From Pratylenchus scribneri (lineage: Eukaryota > Nematoda > Chromadorea > Rhabditida > Pratylenchidae): a DNA stretch of 64,000 nt. The notes under the pieces are model-generated. The model was given only the letters and a program-made list of their open reading frames with translations, was not told the origin of the DNA and did not search any database. Location of the stretch: contig JAQSEB010000006.1 of the NCBI GenBank assembly GCA_030063045.1, positions 434,001-498,000 of the forward strand, in the 5' to 3' direction. This document shows positions 10,729-21,939 of the stretch, in pieces (the first letter of the stretch is position 1; each line of letters begins with the position of its first letter). The position numbers were made by a program, and so were the translations under genes.

Positions 10729-12085
10729 ATGGGCGATTGTCAATGTAATCAACGAGGGAGCATTCAGCTTATAATTGGTAAATTTGGATTAAATTAAAAT
10801 ATTATTTTTTTCTATTTTTAGGTCCAATGTTCAGCGGGAAAACGTATCAAAATTTAAATAAATTAAATTTAAATTTTTTAGTACGGAACTCTTTCGCCTG
10901 GCACAACGGCACACGCTGGCAGGCCGAAAAGTGACGGTGGTCAAATACAGGAAGGACACGCGCTATGGTGTGGCGGAGGCTTGCACCCACGATCGGTGGG
11001 CTCAAATTAAATTTTGAAAATTATTAAAAATAAATTTAGAAGGAAAATGGAGGCAATTTCGGCCGAAAACATCGAGGAAATCTATGAAAAAATCAAAGAA
11101 TCCGACGTGATTGGAATCGATGAGGGACAATTTGTAAGGAATTTTAAAAAATTTAAATATTAATTAAAATTTTAAGGAATTAAAAAATTGATTAAAATTT
11201 TATGGAATAAAAAAATAAAATCAAAATCGAAATTTTATGAAATTAAAAATTAAAATTAATTAAAATTTTATGGAATTAATTTTAATTAAATTTTAATTAA
11301 AATTAAATCCAATTTTTTGGAATTAAAAATTAAAATTAATCAAAATTTTTGAAATTGAAAAATCCAGATTTTATAGAATTAAAAAATAATCCAAAAATCC
11401 AAATTTGAAGGAATTTGAAAATATTAATTAATTAAAATTTTACGGAATAAAAAAAATAAAATTAATTCAAATTTAATAGAATTAAAAAATAAAATTTAAT
11501 TCAAAATTTATGGAATTAAAAAATAAAATTAATTCCAAATTTTATTTTAAATTTTCAGTTCAAAGACGTCGTCAAATTCGCTCAAAAATTGTCGGACATG
11601 GGCAAAACAATCATCATTGCCGCATTGAATGGAGACTATAAGCAGCAGGTTTTAACCAATTATTTTAAATTCAATTTTAATTCCAATTTTAGGCATTTCC
11701 AACGGTGGCCTCGCTGATTCCAATTGCCGAGAAAATCGAAAAATTGAGTGCGGTTTGTCGTTGTGGGCAATCCGCTTCGTTCACATTTCGCATGGATCAA
11801 AGCACAAAGGTGGGAAAAATAATTTTAATTAATTAATTAAATTTTGAATAATTTTAATTAGGTAATTAATTAAATTTTGAATAATTTTAATTAATTAATT
11901 TAATGTAATTTTGGCAGATTGAGATGATCGGAGGCGAAGAATTGTACCGAGGTGCGTTCAAAAATGCTCAAATTTTATTCATTTATTTAGCTTTGTGCCG
12001 TTCCTGCATTATTGAATACAACAAGGCCAAAGGGAATTTGTTGCGAACGAAGCGCCGTTTCTGCACCGCTGAAGATTGCGATTAA
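10729..12085 (+). CDS. TK1: Thymidine kinase, type II (TK1-like)
   Basis: Cytosolic salvage enzyme that phosphorylates thymidine with ATP. Exons 10729-10777, 10822-10843, 10882-10995, 11040-11133, 11559-11648, 11693-11809, 11918-11951, 11991-12085 give 204 residues in frame. Visible motifs: P-loop GPMFSGKTTEL (most relatives have GKST), VVKYRKDTRYG, the DEGQF motif before the third long intron (Asp and the catalytic Glu region), IIIAALNGDYKQQ, and zinc-binding cysteines. The first cysteine pair is VCRCG (C-x-C) where family members usually have C-x2-C; the second pair, LCRSC, is normal. The C-terminus (RRFCTAEDCD) is short and has no KEN box like that of the human enzyme. Intron 4 is a 425 nt AATTAAAATTTTATGG-like simple repeat. 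Polyadenylation signal AATAAA near 12177. Confidence 0.93.
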
Positions 12086-12473
12086 AATCGATCGATCAAT
12101 TTTGGCAATTATTTATTAATTAATTAGCACATTTTCACTTATTAAATTTCACTTATTTATTTTCATTTGATAAATCAATAAAATTGGCTAAAAATTAAAT
12201 CATTTTTTATTCCAAAAATTTGGACAGAAAATCCACTTTGGCAAATATCTTTTCTTTACTTTTGGGAAAAGAAAAATAACGGGAAAAATGGGAAAAAAAT
12301 TCCACGTTAATTCTCCACGAAAATTTCAACTCCCATCAGTCAAATGTTTTTATTTGCTCATTTGCATTTTATTTTATAATTTTAATTCAATAATCAAAAA
12401 TAATTTAATCCATAGGGTGATGGCCTACTTTTGTTGAATTGCTTATTAATTAATTAATTAAATTTTGGGAGAA
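12086..12473. other. Intergenic space between TK and transporter A
   Basis: 388 bp holding the TK 3' UTR (ATCAATAAAATTGG) and the leader of the next gene. The spacing is compatible with separate promoters; no U-rich element typical of worm operons was recognised. Confidence 0.5.
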
Positions 12474-15400
12474 ATGACTGAAGAAAAGAAAGCATTGCTC
12501 GAACCAAGCGGAGATGAAGAAGAAGGATTGGCAAATTCGGAAAAATTGTCGGTGGAAATTGCCACAAAAATTGGGCCGAAAAATGTGGAAAATGGCGTTC
12601 GAATACCGGTGAGTTAAACCTGGAAATGTTTTGATGGTTTTATTCATGCAAATTCTTCTGCAAAATTTCATCGATTTCCATTTAAATAAGTTAGCCACCT
12701 TATCGGATTTATAATCTCTCCAAATATGCGCACAAATAAAACATGTTTCAATGTGTTTGGTGGCGCATTCCGCAGACAAAATCATTTCACATTCAATTTA
12801 TTTGAATAAGACGATTCATTCGACTCATTAGGGTCGATTTAGTCCGCGAAATTTCAATTTCAAACCGATTTGAGCTTGTTTTGAAAAGCTGAACCTGTGT
12901 TTAAACCCAAACCGGTTTTGGTTTACTAACTTTTGCCTATTCTTTATTTCGGATCTGAAATTGAAATTTCATAGGCTAAATCGACCCTGCTGAGTCGACT
13001 GAGCCTATTCTCAAGTTTTTAAGCTTATTAAATGCCGAGATTTCCAAAATTATAAACCGCAAATTTAATTAAGATGGGCATTGAAGTGAGGAGAGAACGT
13101 GCCGCCGCCGTCCAAAGTTCAACAATCAAGTTGGGCGTCCTAATTTGGTTGACCGTACAAAATGCCGTACATGCACTTTTGCTCAGATATTCAAGAGTAA
13201 TTTTTTGTGTAAAATTAATCAAAAATCAAATCAAATTTTGAGGTCCGAGATGTTCCGGATTTGTATTTTTCCACGGTGGCTGTGTTCTGGACAGAGGTGA
13301 TCAAATTGGCCGTTTGTTTGGCAATGGTTTACTATGGAGAAATGCAAAATGGATTATTCAGGTTTGTTTTTTATTTTATTAAATATTTATTAAATGACGA
13401 AATAAGTCCATTGAATATCTGTGCCATTCTTTTGGCCATATCTCGAAAAGGAAGCAACCAATTTAGGAAGGCGATATGCCATTTGAAAACCCTAAATGTC
13501 CTCTAAAAAGTGGCCAATCTAATTGTTTTTGAAATGTTAAAACAATTTGTAAAATAAGCGAATTTTCTTCCAAACAAAATATTCGGATTTATTCCACTCA
13601 AAGACATGTAACTTTTTTAAAACATGGATTTTATAAAATTTAAAAGGGATAATTATAGAGGACACTTTGGGATTTCCGATGGTATATCGCCTTCTCAGAT
13701 TGGATTTTGCCTCGTTGAGTTATGGCAAAAGAATTAAAAATTCCATTCATTAAATTGCTTTTCTATTTAAGCTCCATAAAACTGATTAAACGACAAGTTT
13801 TGGACCAGCCCAAGGACACATTGAAAGTTTGCATCCCTTCAATGCTGTATATTCTGCAAAATAATTTATTCTACACCGCGGCTTCACATTTGAATGCGGC
13901 AACATTTATGGTTAGTTGGAATTTTGATTAAATTTGGGAAATTCTGAACGAAAAATTTGAAATGCTTTTTAATTTTTTTTGGAAATAAAATGGAAATTTC
14001 ATTTAAAATTATATAATCTTAAAATTTCCCACAGATTGTTTCACAATTGAAAATATTCTCCGCCGCAATTTTCTCAATAATTTTGCTGAATCGAAGTTTG
14101 CAACGATCGCAATGGTTTTCGCTATGCATTCTTTTCGCTGGTGTTTGCCTTGTCCAATTTCAACCTGAAGAGAAGGGACTTTCGGATGGGAAGAGGAGGA
14201 AACATGGAGCAATTGAGCAAAATGTTCTCACCGGTAAATTTATTCATTAATTAAATTCCCTAAATTTTTGGTAATTTTAAAGGATTCACAGCCGCATGCA
14301 TTGCTTGTGCCCTTTCCGGCTTTTCCGGCGTTTTCTTCGAGAAAATCCTCAAAGGTTCTGCGCCAGTTTCTCTTTGGATGAGGGTAAATTAATTAAAAAG
14401 TTCAAAGCGAATTATTTTATTTATTTCTAGAATATACAAATGTCTGTGTTCGCCATTCCAGCGAGTTTGCTTGCTTCAATTGTCCAGGTATGTTTTTATT
14501 CTCCATTTTACTTTTGAATTATTCTGGTTTCTAGTCTAGATTTTCACCTCAAGAACCATCCCATATATTTTCCCTATTACAATTTAATTGCAAACCAAAA
14601 TACATTTAATTAAAATTTAATCGATAAAAAACACAATTAATTACAATCGCAAACCAAAATACATTTAATTAAAATTTAATCGATAAAAAACACAATTAAT
14701 TACAATCGCAAGGCAAAACACAATTACAAATCAGAATTGGGCAAAAACACAATTACAAATCAGAATTGGGGCAAAAACACAATTACAAATCAATGGGGCA
14801 AAAACGCAAATACAAATCAGAATAAGGGAAAAACACAATTACAAATCAGAATGGGGGCAAAAACACAATTACAAATCAGAATGAGGGCAAAACACATACA
14901 AATCAGAATGAGGGCAAAACACAATTACAAATCAGAATTGGGGCAAAAACACAATTACAAATCAGAATTGGGGCAAAAACACATTTACAAATCAGAATTG
15001 GGGCAAAAACACAATTACAAATCAGAATCGGGGCAAAAACACAATTACAAATCAGAATTGGGGCAAAAACACAATTACAAATCAGAATTGGGGCAAAAAC
15101 ACAATTACAAATCAGAATTGGGGCAAAAACACAATTACAAATCAGAATTGGGGCAAAAACACATTTACAAATCAGAATTGGGGCAAAAACACAATTACAA
15201 ATCAGAATCGGGGCAAAAACACAATTACAAATCAGAATTGGGGCAAAAACACAATTACAAATCAGAATTGGGGCAAAAACACAATTACAAATCAGAATTG
15301 GGGCAAAAACACAATTACAAATCAGAATTGGGGCAAAAACACATTTACAAATCAGAATAAAGCAAAAACACAAAATCTACAAATCAGAATAAGTAAATAC

Positions 15401-16248
15401 ATAAAAATCAGAATAAGGCAAAACACAATTACAAAATCAGAATTGGGGCAAAAACACATTTACAAATCAGAATGGGGCAAAAACACAATTACAAATCAGA
15501 ATGGGGCAAAAGACAATTACAAATCAGAATGGGGCAAAAGACAATTACAAATCAGAATGGGGCAAAAACACAAAATCAGAATGGGGCAAAACACAATTAC
15601 AAATCAGAATTGGGGCAAAAACACAAAATCAGAATCGGGCAAAACACAATTACAAATCAGAATTGGGGCAAAACACAATTACAAATCAGAATGGGGCAAA
15701 AACACAAAATCAGAATTGGGGCAAAAACACAAAATCAGAATCGGGCAAAACACAATTACAAATCAGAATGGGGCAAAAACACATTTAAATTCGAAAACAA
15801 ATTTCTTAAAATTCATTTAATATTCTCTATGGGTGTTCAAAATTTGGACCTGGATCTGGAAAAGCTCACAAAAACTCTATTAATTCCCTATATCATCACA
15901 CAGGATGGCACCAAAATTGCGGAACATGGTTTCCTGTTCGGCTGGGACTCCGTTGTGTGGTTGACCGCATTTTGGTATGCAGTTGGTGGCCTTTCCGTCG
16001 CTGTTTGCCTTAAATATGCTGATAATATTGCCAAGAATTTTGCCACCTCCGTAGCCATCATTTTGGCCACCATTGGCTCCATTCAATTTTTTGGTTTCCA
16101 CCCCTCCATTTTGTTCATTCTAGGCGCATTTCTGGTCATTCTAAGCATATTCCTCTATTCATCCTCCTCCACTTTTATTCGATTTATTAACGGGTCTTCA
16201 TTTCCTGCAGTTGCTACAATTAATGCCGTCATTTCTCCAAAAAAATAA
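12474..16248 (+). CDS. SLC35A-type nucleotide-sugar transporter, gene A
   Basis: Golgi multi-pass antiporter that brings UDP- or CMP-sugars into the lumen in exchange for the monophosphate. Exons 12474-12608, 13074-13196, 13243-13361, 13772-13910, 14035-14233, 14283-14383, 14431-14487, 15904-16248 give 405 residues. Landmarks: IWLTVQNAVHALLLRYSR (TM1), YILQNNLFYTAASHLNAATF, FTAACIACALSGFSGVFFEK then ILKGSAPVSLWMRN, and in the last exon [20 protein letters not shown], all typical of the SLC35A1/A2/A3 group. The last exon is unsplit, whereas gene B splits the same region into three. Intron 1 contains MITE family 2, intron 3 MITE family 1, and intron 7 (1.4 kb) minisatellite array 2. Substrate cannot be told from sequence. 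A further ATG (13074) opens exon 2, so a shorter product is possible. Confidence 0.88.
12805..13060. mobile_element. MITE family 2, copy 2 (transporter A intron 1)
   Basis: GACTCATTAGGGTCGATTTA on the left and AGGCTAAATCGACCCTGCTG on the right are inverted; the core has AAACCCAAACCGGTTTTGG. It is the same element as at 6155-6465, inverted, and ends with GAGATTTCCAAAATTATAAA just before exon 2. Confidence 0.75.
13425..13735. mobile_element. MITE family 1, copy 3 (transporter A intron 3)
   Basis: Left end TTTTGGCCATATCTCGAAAA, then AAGGCGATATGCCATTTGAA; right end ATGGTATATCGCCTTCTCAG. It makes up almost all of the 410 nt intron between exons 3 and 4. Confidence 0.82.
14700..15790 (+). repeat. 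Minisatellite array 2 (transporter A intron 7)
   Basis: About 36 units of 30 bp, consensus GGGGCAAAAACACAATTACA followed by AATCAGAATT, mixed toward the 3' end with shorter 24 bp units. Positions 14921-15120 and 15101-15300 show a 180 bp higher-order period (six units, one with ATTTACA and one with ATCGGGG). It lies 113 nt upstream of the last exon of gene A. A preceding 70 bp block (AAACCAAAATACATTTAATT...) is itself duplicated at 14592-14710. Confidence 0.93.
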
Positions 16249-16626
16249 AATTTATTCAAATTTTTGAGACCCCTATACTCACTTTTTGTGCAATTATAGT
16301 ATTATAAAAATGTGATTTTTGCCATCCCCCGTCCATCCTTCCATGACTTTTCCCTTATCTTTTCACTTTATCAATTCGATGTTCGATCACTTTTTTTATC
16401 GCCTTTTATAGTTTTTCCCCATTCCGTTCCGACCACATATCATTCATATTGTGACCAATCAATCCTCCAAAGTCCACACATTTTTATACATTTTTGATAT
16501 TGCCTATTTATTCAATCAAATGTCGATAATAAATAAATAAATAATTTTTTATGTTTGAAAATGTTGAAAATTCATTATATTTTTAATTAAATTTTAATCA
16601 CAAAATTAATTAATTTTGAAAGAATT
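16249..16626. other. Spacer between transporter genes A and B
   Basis: 378 bp with the gene A 3' UTR (AATAAATAAATAA near 16530) and the leader of gene B. The same spacer recurs at 21555-21939 with small indels, which places it within the duplicated unit. Confidence 0.7.
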
Positions 16627-19600
16627 ATGTCAAAAGGGAATATTGCCAACGGCGAAATGGCAGAAGGAAAGGAGGAAGTAGAGGTAAAGAAGAAATTGAA
16701 TAATTGTGAAGAAGGCGGAGATGAACTAATCCAAAATGATAAACAAATACAAAGGAATTCAAGGTCGATAAATTCCGGTGCGTTTTTTCTTAATTGAATT
16801 CATATTTAATTGAATTGTTTGCAGCCTGTCTCCTAAAATATATGAGTTTGCTGGTCCTTGTCCTGCAGGTGAGTATTTGGGGAAAGTGTTGGGATGGCCC
16901 AGTTCAGCGGAAAATTGAAGTGTAAATTCACTTCATACTTTATAAAAAAATTAATTAAAAATTATGAAAACACATTTCGTATGTAGGAAAATCCTAAAAA
17001 CATTAAATTTTACAAATATTTTCAAATTTTATTTTCCTGTTGAACAATTGTAAATGACGATCCGAAAAATGAATCATTTTCATCTGAACTTTTAAATATA
17101 AAGCCTTGAAATTTTTTGCATGGGAAAACCCTAAAAACACGTTCAAAATATTATTTAACATTTGGAAAAATTTAAAGAAATTTTCATTCATTTTCCGACT
17201 GAACACATTGAATATACCCTTAGGCTAAATTTATGACAATTTTCCCCACAATTTTATTCCAGAATACATCCCAAGTATTGGTGATGAGATATGCCACGAC
17301 CCGGGATGCAAATGAACATCCAGCATTTCTAAAAACCGTAAACTCTCAACCTTTATTCCTTCAAATAATTAATCCCCTCATAATTCCAAAGGTGGCCGTT
17401 TTCTTCAATGAAGTAGTCAAATTTTTCGCCGCGCTGACCCTCTTTTTCATTAGCACTGGGAATTTTTTCCAGTAATTCACCAAATTCTTTTCCAATTATT
17501 TATTTTCAATTTTTAGATCAATTTCCCTCCTAAAACATCATTTTATCACGAATTTTTTGGACACACTCAAAGTTGGCGTCCCAGCTTTTATTTATGTTAT
17601 CCAGAATTTTCTTCTCTATGTGGTCGGTTTTAGACAATACAATTCAATTTACAGTAAAAATCAATTTTTTCAGGCTGTTGAAAATTTGGATGCGGGGACT
17701 TATATGGTAGGTTTTGGGCTTTGGACAACCCGAATTTTCTGCAAATTTTTTTAGTGATTTTTTCTTTGAGTTTTCGTCTCATCAGTATCAGTTTTAAAAG
17801 TTTAGATTAGGAAGAATTGATTAGAGAAGGATTTGATGGATTTACGATTTGGTAAAAATTGAAAGCTATAAAATAAACTAAAATGGGCATTTTTTCTTTT
17901 GACCTTTATTTCCAGGCCAAATTACCATAAATACTCTTTTAATTTCCATGGGGTATTAAAAGAAAATTTACGGTAAGTTTTTTAACAATCATATTCATTG
18001 GTATAAAAAGTATTAATAGGTCTTTATGATGTCTGAAATGTAGGTATTTATGTGTTATTTACATCCAAGGCTAATTAATCCAAGCTTCAACCTATCCCTA
18101 ATTTGCTCATGGAACATCTTAAAAAGGCCCTATAAGAAGACTTAAGATAGAGGCATCCAATGAATGAGACAGAGGGAAATCAAATTCTGGAACCAAAAAA
18201 GTATCAAAATATATCTGACTAAATGCGGTAAATTCGGACAAAACCAAAGAAAGAGGACGGAATTTTTAAAAATGAATTTTTAAAAATATCACTACTCTAG
18301 GCACTGGAGCTTCTTAAGAAATAAGAATTGACCCAATAAACATCTTAAAAGGTCCTAAAGATACGATAGAGCACCCAATGAATGAGAAGAGCCTTGAGGG
18401 GGGGATCAAAATCTGGGACCAAAAAAGTATCAAAATATATCGATCAAATACGGAAAATTCGGACAAAAAACGAAGAATAGGGCGGAATTTTTAAAAATGA
18501 ATTTTTAAAAATATCCCTACTCATAGGCACTGGAGCTTCATAAGAAATAAGAATTGACCCAATATTCCATCCCTTAAAACGTCCTAAAGATACGATAGCG
18601 ATTGAGCCATCCAATGAATGAGAGAGGTTGAGAGGCATATTCCTTTTAGGGTGATCAAATTCTGGAACCAAAAAGTATCAAAATATATCGGCTGAATGCA
18701 GAAAATTCGGACACAAAACCGAAAAAAGAGGACGGAATTTTTTTAATAATAATTAAATTAAAAATTAAAAATACTAAAATATTAGTCAAATGCAGAAAAT
18801 TCGGGCAAAACCAAAGAAAGAGGCGGGATTTTTAATTAGAAATTAATTAAAAATTTTAGGTGACTTATCAACTAAAAATTTTGACAACCGCCATGTTCAC
18901 TGTGTTGATGCTAAAACGCAAACTGTCCGTCCAACAATGGGTTGCATTGCTGATTTTGATTGCCGGTGTTGCTACCGTTCAAATTGTATGTTTAATTGCG
19001 CATTTTTATTCATTTTTATAATTTTTTTATAAATTTTTAAAAATTTTTTTAAAATTTTTTTTTATTTTTTTTATTCATTTTTGAAAATAATTTATAAATT
19101 TTTAGTTTTTTTTTCATTTTATAAAATTATTTTTTTTATAAATTTTTTTTCAATTTTTATTCATTTTTATAAATTTTAATTTCCTTCCATTTCAGAGTGC
19201 TCAAAAGAGGAAATCCTCATCCGCATTGGGCTTGGACAATTCTCCAATTTCTTCAAATTATTCCACCTCCACAAATTCTACCATATCATTGCCGGTGGCA
19301 TTGCCCATTCAACAAGGTAGAGGTAAATTTCCAATTTACTTTCATTCAAATTTTAAGTTGTAATTTGAATATTGGAATAATTTAAATTTACCCTAACGAA
19401 TTCTACCCTCATTTTTTCCTATGAAAAAATTAATATTGGTCATAACTCATAATCCATAATGGAAATGTGTTAGGGCTTATGCCAGATTTGTCAACTCTAA
19501 ATATTCTGAATAAATCTAAAAATTTATGAGTATAAATTAATTAAATCAATCCAATATATTCTAATATTTCCCACTCATTAAATAGCATCCCAAAATGAAC

Positions 19601-21554
19601 AAAGCCCATTGCTTGGTTTCGTCACAATCATTGTTGCCTGCTTCCTTTCCGGATTTGCCGGCATTTATTTTGAGAAAATCCTGAAAGGCAGCGATGTGTC
19701 CGTCTGGTTAAGGAATACCCAATTGGCTGCCCTTTCAATTCCAATTGGCCTTATCGTCATTTTTGTACGTTTTTTAAAAAAAAATTTTTAGAAATCCGGG
19801 AAAATAAATTATTAAATTTAAATAAAATTTAAAAAAAAACTATTTGTTGTGAAGTAATTTAGAATTTTAAACATGAATTAGACCTTAGGGCTCATCTAAT
19901 TTTTTGTAAGCTTTTCAGCTATTATTTTATTAGCCATCTCAAAAATTTTTTATACCAATTTAAACAAATAACAAATATTCCAAAAACTAAAAATATTTTA
20001 AAATGTTTTTCTATAGGGTAATTTGGGAATTGGAAGCTAATAAAACATGAATTTAACCTTATTAAGTTATATTTCTTAATTTTATTTAAAAAATGAAATT
20101 TGCATCTATTTTTAATCCATAATTTCCTCCTTATTTATTAAAAAAAAACATTATTTTTTGCAGTTCAAAGATCGGCAGCGTGTAATGGAGGATGGATTCA
20201 TGCAAGGATTCGATTTTGTTGTTTGGGGTGTCGTTTTGCTACAAGGCAAGTCAATTCCCCCTCACTCAAATAATTGGATGGAAATTATTAAAAATAATTT
20301 TAAAAATTCCTGCCGAAAAAACATTTTTGTAGCCAGAAAATTTATATTTTTACCATGTCTTATTATTTACCCCCTTTCAATTTAGCACTTGGTGGCCTTG
20401 TTGTGGCTGTGGTGATCAAATATGCGGACAATATCCTCAAAGCATTCGCCACATCCGTCTCAATTGTGGTGGCCACCGTTGCTTCTATATTCATTTTTGC
20501 CATTTTCCCGACGCCTTTATTTATTGGCGGCGCTGTAAGTTTTTTTTCCACTTTTACATAGGACAGGGATTTTTTTCGTGAAGACCAAAATTTTCAAGTT
20601 ACTATGTAAATTTTTACATAAATTAAAATCCATAGTTTATCGAAAATACATTTACAATTACAGTTAAAAAATTAGAAATTAAAATAGTGCAAAATATAAT
20701 TTATATAAATCAGAATAGTGCAAAATACAATTTATATAAACACAAAAATCAGAATTTAGGTAAAAACACAATTACAAATCAGAATGGGGCAAAAATACAA
20801 TTACAAATCAGAATTGGGGCAAAACACATTTACAAATCAGAATGGGGCAAAAACACAATTACAAATCAGAATTGGGGCAAAACACAATTACAAATCAGAA
20901 TTGGGGCAAAAACACATTTACAAATCAGAATTGAGCAAAAACACAAATACAAATCAGAATGGGGCAAAAACACATTTACAAATCAGAATTGGGGCAAAAA
21001 CACAATTACAAATCAGAATTGGGTCAAAAACACAATTACAAATCAGAATGGGGCAAAAACACATTTACAATTAAGTACAATCCATCAAAAACACATTTAA
21101 ATTCGAAAATAAATATCCTTTAAGTCATTTAATATTCTCTAGGCATGTTCAAAATTTGGACCTGGATAAGCTAACAAAACCTCTATTAATTCCCTATATC
21201 ATCACTCAGGATGGCACCAAAATTGCGGAACATGGCTTCCTGTTCGGCTGGGATTCCGTTGTGTGGTTAACCGCATTTTGGTATGCAGTTGGTGGCCTTT
21301 CCGTCGCTGTTTGCCTCAAATATGCTGACAATATTGCCAAGAATTTTGCCACCTCCGTAGCCATCATTTTGGCCACCATTGGCTCCATTCAATTTTTTGG
21401 ATTCCACCCGTCCATTTTATTCATTCTAGGCGCATTTCTGGTCATTCTAAGCATATTCCTCTATTCATCCTCCTCCACTTTTATTCGATTTATTAACGGG
21501 TCATCTTTCCCTGCAGCTGCTACAATTAATGCCGTCATTTCTCCCAAGAAATAA
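16627..21554 (+). CDS. SLC35A-type transporter, gene B1 with A-type last exon (chimeric)
   Basis: Exons 16627-16777, 16825-16868, 17263-17337, 17392-17471, 17517-17622, 17674-17706, 18860-18985, 19196-19316, 19586-19764, 20164-20245, 20386-20534 encode gene B up to [10 protein letters not shown]. Landmarks: [58 protein letters not shown]. The proper B last exon is absent; the next exon downstream is a copy of the gene A last exon (21210-21554). Both junctions are phase 0, so two in-frame products are possible: 496 residues with the TM9-10 region present twice, or, by skipping exons 10-11, a normal-length 419-residue transporter (exon 9 joined directly to [10 protein letters not shown]). Intron 10 uses a GC donor (CAAG|GCAAGT). 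Intron 3 is only 54 nt and inside what otherwise reads as one exon. Confidence 0.8.
18115..18735 (+). repeat. ~185 bp tandem repeat, three copies (gene B1 intron 6)
   Basis: Units share CAAATTCTGGAACCAAAAA, AAAATATATC, AAATTCGGACAAAA, GGCACTGGAGCTTC and AAGAATTGACCCAATA. The equivalent intron of gene B2 has a single copy (about 23575-23790), so the array changed in number after the duplication. Confidence 0.8.
20687..21075 (+). repeat. Minisatellite array 3 (junction of the two duplicated units)
   Basis: About 13 units of 29-30 bp, AAATCAGAATTGGGGCAAAA plus CACAATTAC. It follows exon 11 of gene B1 and precedes the A-type exon at 21210. It is therefore at the joint expected from recombination between array 2 and array 4. 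Confidence 0.92.
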
Positions 21555-21939
21555 AATCCATCCAAATTTTTGAGACCCTTCCTATACTCAATTTTTGTGC
21601 AATTAATAGTATTAAAAAATGTGATTTTTGCCATCCCCCGACTCCGTCCATCCTTTCAATGACTTTTTCCTTATCTTTTCACTTTATCAATTCGATCACT
21701 TTTTTTATCGCCTTTTATAGTTTTTCCCCATTCCGTTCCGACCACATATCATTCATATTGTGACCAATCAATCCTCCAAAGTCCACACATTTTTATACAT
21801 TTTTGATATTGCCTATTTATTCAATCAAATGTCGATAATAAATAAATAAATAAATCGATAATTTTATATGTTTAAAAATGTTGAAAATTCATTTCTATTT
21901 TAATTAAATTTTAATCGCAAAATTAATTTGAAAGAAATT
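21555..21939. other. Spacer between the A-type last exon copy and gene B2
   Basis: Near copy of 16249-16626, including CCTATACTCAATTTTTGTGC, the pyrimidine-rich GACTTTTTCCTTATCTTTTC and AATAAATAAATAAAT. Presumably 3' UTR of gene B1 plus promoter of gene B2. Confidence 0.7.

Larger units (their letters stand above)
15800..21110 (+). repeat. Tandem segmental duplication, unit 1
   Basis: Unit 1 contains the last exon of gene A, the intergenic spacer and exons 1-11 of gene B. Unit 2 (21111-26640) contains the same parts in the same order. Exons are almost identical between units; for example all of exon 4 and the 345 nt A-type last exon differ at only a few sites. Both units begin and end in the same minisatellite type. 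Confidence 0.88.

Noticed and set aside
14737..15820. Long open frames (156-258 codons, both strands) over the minisatellite in the transporter intron
   Set aside because: They are translations of the 30 bp repeat (multiple of three, no stop in those frames), bounded by arrays, and lie between well-defined exons 7 and 8 of gene A.
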